From positions 31,845,019 to 31,909,018 of the forward strand of contig CM054061.1 in assembly GCA_028641055.1 (NCBI GenBank): DNA of 64,000 nt. The letters are read 5' to 3'. This document shows, piece by piece, positions 36,393 through 46,275 of this stretch. The notes beneath the pieces are model-generated. The model saw only the letters and a program-made list of their open reading frames with translations, made no database searches and had not been told where the DNA came from. This stretch comes from Alopecurus myosuroides. Lineage: Eukaryota; Streptophyta; Magnoliopsida; Poales; Poaceae. The translations under genes and the position numbers were made by a program. The first letter of the stretch is position 1. The number at the start of each line of letters is the position of its first letter.

Positions 36393-36442
36393 CTCTCTCC
36401 GTCTCATATTAATCAGAGACAATTAGTATGAGACGGAGGGAG
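36393..36442. mobile_element. Very short Stowaway MITE (50 bp)
   Basis: TA|CTCTCTCCGTCTCATATTAA ... TAGTATGAGACGGAGGGAG|TA: two inverted repeats of about 20 bp with almost no loop, flanked by TA. Essentially the terminal repeats alone. Confidence 0.75.
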
Positions 36443-36772
36443 TATTTGTGGACTAGTACTACTCTACTCGTAGTTCTGTATTTGTGCGAGGGTCAAACAT
36501 GACAACACAGGGCGCATCAGTATCCTTCACGACAACACTAACTACAAATCACAATAACCATATATGCAGAAATCAAATTACTCAGAACAAACAAATGCTT
36601 CTACATGTATATTTAAGTCGTAGGTTTCGCTGAATCTAATAAGTCGTTTGAAAATTTCTCACGCGCCTAAGCTGACCCCATGAGGCGCCATGCATGACCC
36701 GTCCGATCGATGTCCACTGTCTAATATCACGATACTCGTATATTTACTAGAGAACTTGTGCATCTACATGTA

Positions 36773-36898
36773 CTCCCTCCGTCCCAAAATACTTGACTTC
36801 TATTTGTCAAAACATAAATGTATTTATACAGATTTATTCATATATATATATATATATATATTTTGACAAACGTACAAAAGTATATAGGCGAGTAGTAA
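36773..36898. mobile_element. Degenerate Stowaway-like MITE
   Basis: Left end TA|CTCCCTCCGTCCCAAAATAC is a canonical Stowaway terminus. The right end (AAAAGTATATAGGCGAGTAG) is weakly complementary. The middle has expanded by a TA microsatellite. Confidence 0.5.
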
Positions 36899-37109
36899 AT
36901 AGAAACCAACTCATTTCCAATCATTTTCTTGCTTTGATAACGAAGACATACGTAGAAACATGTAAGTAAATATATGATGCTATTTTGGTGGACTTTGTGT
37001 CTCTGGTTGGAACCTTGTAGCAATCTGGTTTGTGCTAATAGAAGTCGGCCGGCCGGGGAGAAATCCTTTTTCATAAAAAGGAACCCGGTGACCTTATCCC
37101 CTCGCCGCT

Positions 37110-38147
37110 TTGAGAATCTCCCGTGGGAGTAGTGTCCCGGGCTGGATCCGAGTCTACCTCGACGGCGTAGCCGGAGAGGGACGGCGAGGTGAGAGCGCCG
37201 GTGGTAGTTGTAGGAGTAGGTTAGTTTTTTTCCTTTGCTGGTGGCCCTATGTGGCAGTGAGGAGTCGTCCCTTGGCCATCGACGGCCATGGCCAAGGTTC
37301 CCTGCAGCTTGTTCCTCTGGCGGCGGCGTTGGAGTGGCGTCCGGCGGCGTGTGCGGTGGAAGGGGCGAAAGGCATCTCCTTCAATAAGGCTCGTCAAGGC
37401 AGCTATATCGGCGTTGTTGCGAGGTCATCGCCGGAGTGGTCGACTTCTTTTTCTCCCTTTGCTTCATGGAGGAGGAAGGAGAGGACACGAATCGACCGCT
37501 GCCCAATAAACCTAGCCTCTCAGGTCTGCGCTCATCGGCATCATCTACGCTTGCTTCTCCTGGTCCGTGGCAGGAACTTGGGAGACGGTGAGTTGCTTTC
37601 TCTTCTCCGGTGCGCTTGGATCTTTTTCACTTTCGAGCAGAAGAAGCCTGCTCCTGCCTGCTACTCTCAAATCGCCGCGGTGGTGATCAAGATTGGAGGT
37701 GACGACTGGGTTTCTGCTGATTGGAAGTGGAATTGGAGCTTTCGAACCAATCCTTGGAGCATCTCATCAGTGAACCAGTGGGTTCATCTGATATCAATGG
37801 CGATGAAGACGCCGCGTATGCCGACGACGAATTTCGGCAAGAATTCAACCTCCAGTTGGAGGCCCTTGTGCTGTGATACTGATGGTTTTGCTTGGGTAGG
37901 GGCAAGTGGTGCTGTCCCCGTCGCTACTACAGGCTGCAGTCTCACGGCTCTCTCCGCTCCGAGCTGGGGAAGAAGATGGACTAGATTGCGTTTTCTCTTT
38001 CTTTTCAAGGTCCATTTTACAAATGCTAGGGGCCTATGTGTAATTTCATGTTTTTATGAGGCCTCTTGTAATTTCTGGTTCACCCAGCGGTTGTAATCTC
38101 ATGGTTCTGGTCCCTTCGGGACCGCTCCACTGTTCAAAAAAAAAAAA
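37110..38147 (+). mobile_element. Poly(A)-tailed retroposon without clear coding capacity
   Basis: GC-rich at the left and ending in GACCGCTCCACTGTTC followed by a run of A (38136-38147). The 3' part (TGTAATTTCATG ... TTGTAATCTCATGGTTCTGG) looks like the tail of Triticeae non-LTR elements. A 328-codon plus-strand frame spans it, but its composition and the overlapping frames do not suggest a real protein. I could not find a target duplication, and the 5' end is uncertain. Confidence 0.5.
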
Positions 38148-38149
38148 CG

Positions 38150-38581
38150 TACGCTTTGCTAGCTAGCAGCGCTTTCATCCACCGCGGTCCAGCTCTCTTT
38201 GTCGTATTTCTAGCCAAGACAAGACACCACCGGTGGGATACGAAAGCGGTTTGCCCTGCGATGGAGAGCGACGCGATTTGTAATGACCGGTCACCTAATT
38301 TCCACGAAGTTTAGCCGTGTTTTCTTCATGGAACGGTGCTGCGTTGCGTAGTGATAGTTCCGTGCCCGACCGTGAGGACGTGCATGCATGCATGAATCTA
38401 GCGCGCACATTCTGTACGTACCAGATTTTGCTACGTACAAGAAAACGTACTCGATGCATGCATGCTGGTAGAAGACAAAGCTAGCTGGATTGATCGAGTA
38501 CGTTATGTACCTGTGTTATGTACGAGCACTTTGCCTGGCCATTTACCGTGAAATCCCTATCATCTATGTCTGGCCTACGCG
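38150..38581. repeat. Old segmental repeat, copy 2, block X1
   Basis: GCTAGCTAGC, CCGGTGGGA, GATGGAGAGCGACGCGAT, TGACCGGTCAC and GTTTAGCCGTGTTTTCTT blocks match 45940-46170 and 55480-55625 in the same order. Ends in CTGGCCTAC (38573-38581), corresponding to the LINE target site at 46232. Confidence 0.7.
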
Positions 38582-39263
38582 GCACTGATGCGGATACGAG
38601 TATCGGTATCGGGCCGGATACGGAAATACGACATTCTCAAAATACGCCAATACGGGAATACGGTTTAATACCTTAAAAATAATAACAAATAATTTTGGTT
38701 GGTAGAAACAAGCAACATAACAAACACTAGACCTTATTACTTCCATGTTGGGTCGCTGGCTTGCCACCGTGTCTATTGTTGGTTGTTGTTGGCAAGGGAG
38801 AGCCGGGAGAACCGAGGCAGGGAGCTGGCGGGGGAGCCGGGAGAACCGAGGCAGGGAGCTGGCAAGGTGGAGCCGGCGAGGCAGAGAGCTACTCGTCGTC
38901 GGCTGCAGTTGCTGGCGAGGGGAAGGCAGGGAGCCGACGAGGGAGAAGCCGAAGACAGAGAGTGGCTCGATTTGACTGACCACCCTGAGGAACGAAGACG
39001 AGACGGCTATGTTTGGGAGAATGGAGATTCGATATGTGTATGCATATTCAAGATGAAAGATTACGTGGGCTGGGATGTAACCTTTTTAGGTCTGATACGT
39101 ATCCTGATATGTATCCAAATGGTATTCTTAATTATTTTAAATGGTTTATTTACGATACTTCCGCGATACGTATTGAAGAGGTATTGAACATGAATCGGTA
39201 TCGGGTAGGGTATCGGACACGGATACGGCCTCCGGACCTTGTATCCGTGCTGCGTAGTGTCTC
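38582..39263. mobile_element. Unclassified element with GGATACG subterminal repeats
   Basis: Both ends are dense in GGATACG, GTATCGG and related words in opposite orientation (38586-38640 and 39190-39245), like the subterminal repeats of hAT-type elements, and the block sits between X1 and X2 of the segmental repeat. It contains a 34-bp tandem duplication (38799-38832 and 38833-38864). The exact ends and the target duplication are unclear. Confidence 0.4.
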
Positions 39264-39803
39264 GCGTGATGCCAGCTTACGGGCACCGTGTGCACGGTCG
39301 ATTTTCCGACTGCCCACGGGTGTAGTTTAGTTGTCTGAATGCAGCGGCGAATAAGATGGACGGAGAGAGAAGATGACCAGACGGAAAGAAAATTAACCAT
39401 CGCCGCCGCCGGTCTCCTGCGCAGCCAGCCATTGCCGGAATCCAGATCGGGTCACTTCTGAAATAGCTTGACGACTGATCCAGGGCGTGCATGAATCGGT
39501 CACGTACATTCTAAAAGTTGAATGCTAGTCTAAGGGCATCTCCAGCCGTTGCGCCCCCCGAGGGCCCAAAACGCCGCCGTTTTGGGGCCGCCGCGGCGCC
39601 AAACGCCGCTATTCTGGAACCTGGGGGGGCAGCGTTCCCAGTCGCTCCCGAGCCCAAATTCCGGCCGAAACAAACGCAATTTGAAAAACTAGGCGAAATT
39701 CATTGATTTAAGCGAATTGCGTACATATTCGACGGAAATTCAAACTAAACATGGACGGAAATTTAAACTAAAACTTATTTATTGATCTACGCGACGACTA
39801 CCC

Positions 39804-40462
39804 CTACGCATTGTCGTCTTCAGCGGCGTCCTCGTCGCGGCGCTCCTTCGTCACCAGCTGGTTGGAGGGACCAGCTTCGCCCTGCCTCGCCGCGGCGAGC
39901 CAGCGTTGCTCCGCCCGCTCCGCTCGGGCTTGCACCCGCAGCCGGTGCAGCTGCGCCTGCTCGGAGGGCGGACGGTTGTGCCGCTCGCTCTGCAGCGCCA
40001 CCTGTCGCCGGTCGGCCTCGTACAGGGCGATGATGCCCTCCTGCCCGGCCGAGGCAGCGCGCTCGGCCATCTGCCGGCGTACCTCTCGCGCCGCTTCTTC
40101 CCTCTGGTGTGTCTCCAGAGAGGCCCGAATGGCGGCCGCCTCCGCCGCCTGCTCGAGGACGCCGCGGACCTCGCGGTACGCGTCCTTGTTCTGCGCGGTT
40201 TCGAAGGAGTACAGCCCGGCGTGCTGCTCGGGCCATACGGGCTGCCTCCTCCGCTCCCCCTCCAGCGACGGGCAGCCCGCCGGGCCTCTCTCGCCTCGTC
40301 CTGTTCGGGTGGCTGCTCCGGCGCCACTTGCTGCGGCTCCGGCGCCACTTGCTGCGGCTCCGGCGCCACCTGCTGCGCCGGAAGCTGCTCCGGCGCCACT
40401 TGCTGCGCTGGCTGCAGCTCCTCGTCGTCGCTCTCGGGACACGCGTCCCAGAAATGGTCCAT
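39804..40462 (-). pseudogene. Coiled-coil accessory ORF of the Harbinger element, frameshifted
   Basis: The start is ATG 40462 (MDHFWDACPESDDEELQP), about 95 bases after a TATA box, followed by a short Ala/Pro/Gln repeat (QVAPEPQ units). Near 40250-40300 the sense shifts to the next frame, which continues GLYSFETAQNKDAYREVR, then a long charged Ala/Glu/Arg-rich helix (EQAAEAAAIRASLETHQ ... AERAEQRWLAAARQ) ending EDAAEDDNA at 39804. No catalytic motif. It may be the DNA-binding or accessory protein of the family, or a family-specific ORF; function unknown. The alternative single-frame reading from 40649 includes upstream non-coding DNA. Confidence 0.55.
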
Positions 40463-40555
40463 TGCGGCGAGGATGAGGATGGATAAGAATGGCGAGGATG
40501 GAGAAGAACGGCGAGGAGGAGGCGAGAATGTGCGGACGGAGAGGGGGGGGCACCA

Positions 40556-40563
40556 TTTTTATA
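40556..40563 (-). promoter_or_regulatory. TATA box of the Harbinger accessory ORF
   Basis: TATAAAAA on the minus strand, 94 bases before ATG 40462, in an otherwise GC-rich stretch. Confidence 0.55.
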
Positions 40564-40954
40564 GCCTGGCGGGCCAGTCGCCGCGCCGCGCGTGTCACCG
40601 CTGCCGCCCCCGCCATTAATCCGGCAGCCTTTGACTGGGGCGCATGCACTGGCCGGCCGCCACGCCGTAACTCCGGCAGCCTTTGACGGCACGAGCGCCG
40701 AGAAGAAGGTCACGGGCGGTGGATCATGTTCGCGCGCTTTCTCGTCGCGTCGCTGACAGAGCTACCCCGCACGCGCGGCCGCGCAGTTTCGCCCCGCTGG
40801 GTTCGGCCTGGGTGCCGTGGCGCCAAATAGCGCCGAAACGGCGCTATTTGGGCCTCTGGGGGGGCCGAGTGGTAAAGAAGCGGCGCTATTCGCCGCTTCC
40901 GCCGCGAAAAAAGCCCCCTGAGGGGCTCTGGGGGGACGGCTGGAGATGCCCTAA

Positions 40955-41282
40955 AGATATGTAGGTAGTGGTTGGAAATGAACTACACATACGTACGTAC
41001 GTGCAATCACTAGTTTGCTACCCCAGGAACCGTGCTGGCAGAACATTCCCAACAGAGACCTGGATCGATCGTCGAGTGTTGGTCCCCACCTGACCGGACA
41101 CCACACGCCAGGGACACTTTTCACAAGGAGGCAAAAAGAGTGGTACGATGGTGGATGCCTGGATGGCGTGTGCGCGGAGCCGCGGAGAGACGCACAAACC
41201 CCATCGCGTGCACGCACAAAGGACGGGCCAGTACGTATGTCGTGCCCATGCGGCCCGGGCCCGATCCCCACCTTAATCTTTA
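40955..41282. repeat. Old segmental repeat, copy 2, block X2
   Basis: GTAGTGGTTGGAAATGAACT, ACGTACGTACGTGC, TTTGCTAC, CGTGCTGGCAGAACATT, GGTCCCCACCTGACCGGAC and CACACGCCAGGGACAC follow in the same order as at 52644-52850 and 56783-56915. Confidence 0.75.
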
Positions 41283-43540
41283 TCTTTACCTAATAATAAA
41301 AGCGCTAAGGTTTCTCCTTCGTCCGTTTTTTGGTTCGTTCGTACGTCGTATCCATCGCTGGTAGTTTTTGGTTTTCCATCGCTGGTTATTTGTATGCGAT
41401 GTGCTTGGTCCTGATCTTCGATCGATGAGTGTGGGCCTTAGGTCCACTCTACCCGAGCTCACCTAGGACGGCCCAGCCCAAAAAAAAAGCAGCGTCGCTG
41501 ATCGTTCAGACGTCTACACATGAATTTCATGTGGCTATTCTCAAAAAAAAAAAAAATGAAGTGGCCAATCGTGGTTAACTCAATCGCTAGAAACTGCCCA
41601 AACATAGTATCCCGATCAGATCTTGTCCGAGCCTTTAAACACGGGAGCTATGGATTTTCTATATCAAATCAAATCGATCGATTTCCATGGAAATCGAGCC
41701 TTCTAAGCTGCCATACAGGCGACCTAGCAATTCGACTATAGATCAAACAAGAACCATGGGGGGGCAGCCGTTCAAAGTGGACGAGGACATCGCGACAAGA
41801 GCAAAATATTCACCATGGTCAGCTTAGACGGCGAAAAAGGGCGTGTTGTGCAAGTACGTTGATCTCCATACCCCATAACTGGCGCATTGCTTGCAGGTCC
41901 ATGTGTCGCCGCCGATCTTGATCTAGACGTCAGTGCCATGGTTTCGCCGGGAGCGGGGTGCTTCTCCAAGCAAACCACCTTGGTGTTATCCCAGCCGTAA
42001 CTGCTGGTGCTTCTCACGGTCATTATGATGGTGGATCCCATCGTCTTAGTGTGGGCGACACGTCCGCCGTCATGTCGAGGTGGCATGGTGGCAGCCCGCG
42101 GCCGTCATTGCCGAAGTCCGGCTGGTCTGGGATCGTTGCGCACAAGCTGTAGGGAGGGCCTCGACGCGAGGAATCGGTCTGGGGCGGCGCCAACTCGCCG
42201 GATTTTGCTCGCATTGGAGGTGATGTGTCCACGGGATGAGAGAGAGAGGACGTTGTTGATGGCGCTCTTGTTGAGATCTAACGCCGGGCAGACTTTTTCT
42301 CATTCTCTCCTCACTCGTGTCTCGGTCGAGTTGCTCATGTGGTTCAGCGGTTCTCCGTGTTGGGGGCAGCTGCGTCCACATTTACTTTCTCAGTTAACCT
42401 TTTTCCACGACTATGGAGCGGAGAGCAGGGCCATTGGAGCAGGGACGAACCATAACCATCAAGAAGCAATAGCATGGACGGGCTCCGGAAGGAATTCTGC
42501 ATGCCTTTCATGTGCTACAGAGTAAGCTAACGCATAGACAAAAATATATGCATACATGTGTATGCTACACATATATCATTTCAGTTGTACATTGTAATCT
42601 AAAGATTTAGCCATTCAGGTAGTGCATAGATTTCTAACAAATAGATCATGTGGGTGACAAGCTTGCATTGTACCGTGTAACTGAAAATAATTGGCATTCC
42701 ATGATTATGGAGCTAATTTAATTTTCACGGTTGTTAATTTTGGAAATCTAGAAAAAACTGTTCGTTGGAGATGAAACCTGTCTTGAAGTATGCTAGAAAA
42801 TTTATATTATTTTGTGTATGATTTGAATTGAGTGATAGGGGAATTTCTCGACCTGCCTTTGCTGTTCGTTGGTACTGGATACAAAGAAAACTTCAGGTAA
42901 TGTCTATATGTGTCTTACGAATTATCATATGTATATTTTGCTATTACTGGGCATGCTTATTAACTGATTCATTCATTGGAGTCATGTTATCGGACCGTGG
43001 TTACTTTCTTTCAAATAGCTGAAAGATTTCACTTCCCGAGATAATTGGCAACTACATGTAAGATTGCAAACAATATTCTAAGCTTTTGTTGTATATCATA
43101 CATCCATCAGCTATTTTATTCAACCAATGGAATTAAACAGGAAAATTATGATGCTCCATTTTTATGATTCCCCTCTCGTCATTACTTTTATTATCTATTT
43201 TGTTAGTCTTTCATATATTTTTATTATTGCACCAAGTCTTACATAGAGTTGGGATTTCGTTTTTTTTCTTTGCCCAAATGGAAATACTGTAAAGGTGAGC
43301 ATACAAAATAACAAATGCGGCTAAGACAGTGCGCACCCTAACGAGGACATAGCGGAACGGCGATGGCGAGGGACTTCCCGTGTTGATCCCTGACTCTGCG
43401 ACATCGAAGTAGGAAGGAGGGATATGTCGAAGCGGCGGCAGGAGGATGTCAACAACATGAATCCAATAGCGACAACAGAAATATGACAACATCAGACTAA
43501 AAAAATTCACCCCGTAGCAACGCACGGGCATTTTTGCTAG
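41283..43540 (+). mobile_element. Non-autonomous Helitron (2.26 kb)
   Basis: Starts TCTTTACCTAATAATAAAAG after an A and ends TTTTTGCTAG before a T. The 3' end carries the hairpin CCCGTAGCAACGCACGGG (43511-43528) eight bases before CTAG. TC start, CTRR end, 3' hairpin and A/T target fit Helitrons, and the terminal words are those of common grass families. No Rep/helicase is encoded. The interior (about 41750-42500) is richer in GC and may hold captured sequence, but no gene was recognised. Confidence 0.75.
43511..43528 (+). other. Helitron 3' terminal hairpin
   Basis: Five-base-pair stem CCCGT/ACGGG around the loop AGCAACGC, just upstream of CTAG. It marks the rolling-circle termination end. 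Confidence 0.75.
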
Positions 43541-43995
43541 TTTGGAAAAAAGGTGATACTACTAAAATTTGAGATTTGTAGTAACATAGAGCTCAGATAA
43601 ACAAATTGTGGTACAATTATATTTGGAAAAAAGGTACGAGTGCAATTATATATACTGGAAAAATGGTGTCCTACACTAGAAAAAACGAGTTACTCCCTAT
43701 ACCGCCCCGGACTGGAAAATAACTTCCGCTTCCAGTTTTTGGCCGCGAAAAAAAAATGTCCGAACAGAACCCACAAACGACACCAAACTAAAAAACTTTT
43801 TTTAGGGATGTTGAGAATTTTCCCCTCCAATCCGAGAAAACCCCGTTTCCGCCGCTGCCCGAGTGTTCCTGAATCGCGAGGAAGCAGTTGGCGCGAGGGA
43901 AATTTTACGCGCACGAGTTCCCTCTCCCCTCGACCCCCGCCGCCGAGCCTCTACCGCCCCTCCGTCCGACCTCGCCGCGGCATTCATGCGCCATC

Positions 43996-44516
43996 ATGGA
44001 TGCCTCCCAGCCGTCGCTGGCCAGTGTTCCTATCGCACTTGCGCCATTGTACGACCTAGAAGACCGGTCGCAGTCTCCACCCTCACCCACCCCATCCCTC
44101 GTGAAGCGGAAGCGGCTGGGCAATGCCGACGTAGTCGCGTCCTTGGTGCTTTCATTACCGCCGCAGCCGAGACGGTGAAACCAGTGATGCCTAGAGTTGC
44201 CTATGGTGAAACGGAAGAAGGCGCCCGCCGATCTCGTCGCCGGGTCCCAAGTGTTTGAAGAAATGCACGCATCAAGGTATTATTCTCCTTTGCCACCGCG
44301 GTTTGCTTCAAATTCGGGTTTAATTGTGAAATTGTGGTTTCTATTTGTAGCTCCAAATTGTATGAAGTTCCTACTTCTTCGTATGTTAACATGTTGAATG
44401 AGAGAGCGGTAAACATGGACGAAACCTCTCTCGACGACTTCGGTTAGGGACCGATCAGGGTGCCGATGGGGAAGAAGAAGATGAGGTGGAGGAGATTGAG
44501 GGGACGGTGATTATTG
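43996..44516 (+). pseudogene. Harbinger ORF1-type (NAM/SANT-associated) protein remnant with intron
   Basis: Starts MDASQPSLASVPIALAP, continues SPTPSLVKRKRLGNADVV and, after a disrupted stretch at 44176-44197, MVKRKKAPADLVAGSQVFEE. An intron with GT/AG ends (44277-44350) joins EEMHAS to SKLYEVPTSSYVNMLNERAV, then NMDETSLDDFG. A frameshift at about 44445 leads into an acidic tail (EEEDEVEEIEGTVI). This is the N-terminal organisation of the plant family often annotated as NAM-associated or GST T3-like, found as ORF1 of PIF/Harbinger transposons. The SANT/Myb-like domain expected next is missing. Non-functional. Confidence 0.6.
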
Positions 44517-45179
44517 ATTTTGCGATGATGAAGTTGGAATTTCGATGATATTATTGTGCACATGGTGCAAAACTATGTTAGTTGCAGTCTATTTTGTCCA
44601 AACTATTTTTAATTGTTGAACTTATGTCGTAATTGTGATGAAATTGACGTATTTGCGCTAAAATGGTTAAACTTTGTATTTTTTTCGGTTTAGAGGGGTT
44701 GAGTTCAGCAATGGCGGAACAAAACGAGCAAACACGTGTGATAAAGCAGAATATTCTAGAATGGACGTTTTCCGTGGATTGAAATCCGCGTTTACAGTGC
44801 CGCGGTTTTTGGTCGCTGCTAGGGTTGCGCTAACACCATTATTTTAAGCGGAATGTCATTGCATGAGCCAAAGCCCCCGAATGCCTCACACACGTGTCTA
44901 CACCAAGCTATCCACTTACTCCATTATTTTGATCTTGCGAAAAAATATAAAACTATATCTGGAAATGCATGTATTTGACGTACGTGAGTATTTTCATCGC
45001 AACTTTGTGTTCCTAACTAACTCCGCCACTGCTTTTAGCTATTTCAATATTGACTACGTGCGTACTAAATTGAGTGAACATACTTAGTGAAATATGTCTA
45101 GACACATATGAGTAAAGAAAAAACTAAAAATCTTAGTATATTGGTGAGGTGGAGTACCTTATCTCATAATGGGAAATAT
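44517..45179. other. Unclassified intergenic DNA
   Basis: Follows the Harbinger ORF1 remnant and may contain its degraded 3' part (44520-44700). Nothing further was recognised. Confidence 0.35.
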
Positions 45180-45409
45180 ACGCTACGTTTTTTTATGTAG
45201 AGGAGAAATATACACGGAATACATAAATTCATGGTGGTATCGATTTTCCAATCAGTAATGCTAGACATACGGGCAAAGAGTGTACGGGAGAGTCCTACAG
45301 ACGTACGTGTGCAGGTCTGATTAGCCCCCACCTTTCACATGACCCAACCAAATTTCACTCAGGCCCACTCCCTGAATTTTTCTCCTGATTCCGTAATCTT
45401 GATCCGTAA

Positions 45410-45845
45410 GAGCATCCACAGTGGGACGCTTATTCACAGGCGCTAGGGATTGAATCCCGGCCGTTTTGCCTAAATTCCGGCGCATAAATAAGAGTCCGGC
45501 GCATAAATGAGAGTCTGACACTTAAAAAAGTAGTACAAAATAGTGCTAATAAGAGCATCCACAGTGGGGCGCTTATTCACAGGCGCTAGGGATTAAATCT
45601 CGGTCGTTTTGCCTAAATCCCGATGGTAAATAAGAGTCTGACGTTTAAATAAGAGTCCGACGCTTAGAAAAGTAGTATAAAATAGTGCTACTAAGCGGCG
45701 GACGCTTACTGCATGGAGTAACTAACTAAATAAGCGCCAGTTTTAGCGTCGTCGCGTTGTGGATGCTCTAAGCGGCGGGCGCTTACTGCATGGAGTAACC
45801 AACTAAATAAGCGCCAGTTCTAGCGTCATCGTGTTGTGGATGCTC
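45410..45845. mobile_element. Tourist-like MITE, outer copy (split by a second copy)
   Basis: Terminal inverted repeats begin GAGCATCCACAGTGGGACGC and end GTTGTGGATGCTC, flanked by TAA at 45407-45409 and 45846-45848. The element consists of 45410-45552 plus 45772-45845 (217 bp). Between them lies a second copy of the same MITE. Confidence 0.88.
45553..45768. mobile_element. Tourist-like MITE, inner copy inserted into its own kind
   Basis: A full 216-bp copy (GAGCATCCACAGTGGGGCGC ... GTTGTGGATGCTC) flanked by TAA (45550-45552 and 45769-45771). The insertion point is the TAA in AGTGCTAATAAGCGGCGG of the outer copy; the inner copy itself has AGTGCTACTAAGCGGCGG there, showing the undisturbed sequence. 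Confidence 0.88.
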
Positions 45846-46275
45846 TAAGATGAATCCGTAGGTCTAGCATTACTGTTTTCCAATGCGTTGTCTTGTTGCT
45901 CTCGCCATAAATATGCATGGTAGGCATTTGTTTCGTCTCCTCGTCGACAACTGAACCGCGTCGCTAGCTAGCCACCGCAGAAAGCAACGCGCGCTTCCGA
46001 TCATCCGCCCGCAGCGGTTCTGCACCTGACAAGACGCGCGCCGGTGGGAACCGAAAGCGGAATGCCCCACGATGGAGAGTGACGCGATCGATCTATAGTG
46101 ACCGGTCACGTAGTTAATTTGGGCAAAGATTAGCCGTGATTTTCTTGATGGAATTGGCGTGCCTGGCTTCAGATTTTTGCAGAATGCATGTATACGCCCT
46201 CAACGGCAACCGTAGTGATTTGTGCCGTGCCTGGCCTACACTTTTTTTTTTTTTTGCACTTTAACCTAGGGAGCT

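Larger units (their letters stand above)
36192..37109. other. Unclassified region with two MITEs
   Basis: Continuation of the DNA interrupted by the Copia element. Apart from the MITEs at 36393-36442 and 36773-36898 and a (TA)n run at about 36841-36862, I see no features. Confidence 0.4.
39534..40951. mobile_element. PIF/Harbinger-type transposon with accessory ORF (1.4 kb)
   Basis: Perfect 16-bp terminal inverted repeats GGGCATCTCCAGCCGT ... ACGGCTGGAGATGCCC, flanked by TAA on both sides (39531-39533 and 40952-40954), which fits the PIF/Harbinger target. Strongly GC-rich. It encodes no DDE transposase but one coiled-coil ORF with its own TATA box on the minus strand, so it is non-autonomous. 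Confidence 0.85.
45180..46242. repeat. Old segmental repeat, copy 3, blocks X0 and X1
   Basis: GAGAAATATACAC, GGAATACATAAATT and TCGATTTTCCA (45190-45255) match 55369-55425. After the nested MITE, TGCGTTGTCTTGTTGCTCTC, GCTAGCTAGCCACCGC, GAAAGCAACGC, CCGGTGGGAA, GTGACCGGTCACGTAGTT (46098) and CGTGCCTGGC follow in the order seen at 55430-55640. The copy is interrupted at 46242 by the LINE and resumes at 52624. Confidence 0.8.

Noticed and set aside
36841..36862. (TA)n as a CRISPR or other structured array
   Set aside because: A simple dinucleotide microsatellite inside a decayed MITE. No CRISPR array or other prokaryotic feature was seen anywhere in the window.
37110..38096. 328-codon plus-strand ORF
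   Set aside because: It spans a poly(A)-tailed GC-rich retroposon, has no recognisable domain, and other frames are equally open in parts; more likely a chance frame.
38582..39263. Calling this a defined hAT element
   Set aside because: Subterminal GGATACG repeats are suggestive, but the flanking 8 bases (CTACGCGG and TCTCGCGT) do not match and the terminal repeats align poorly.
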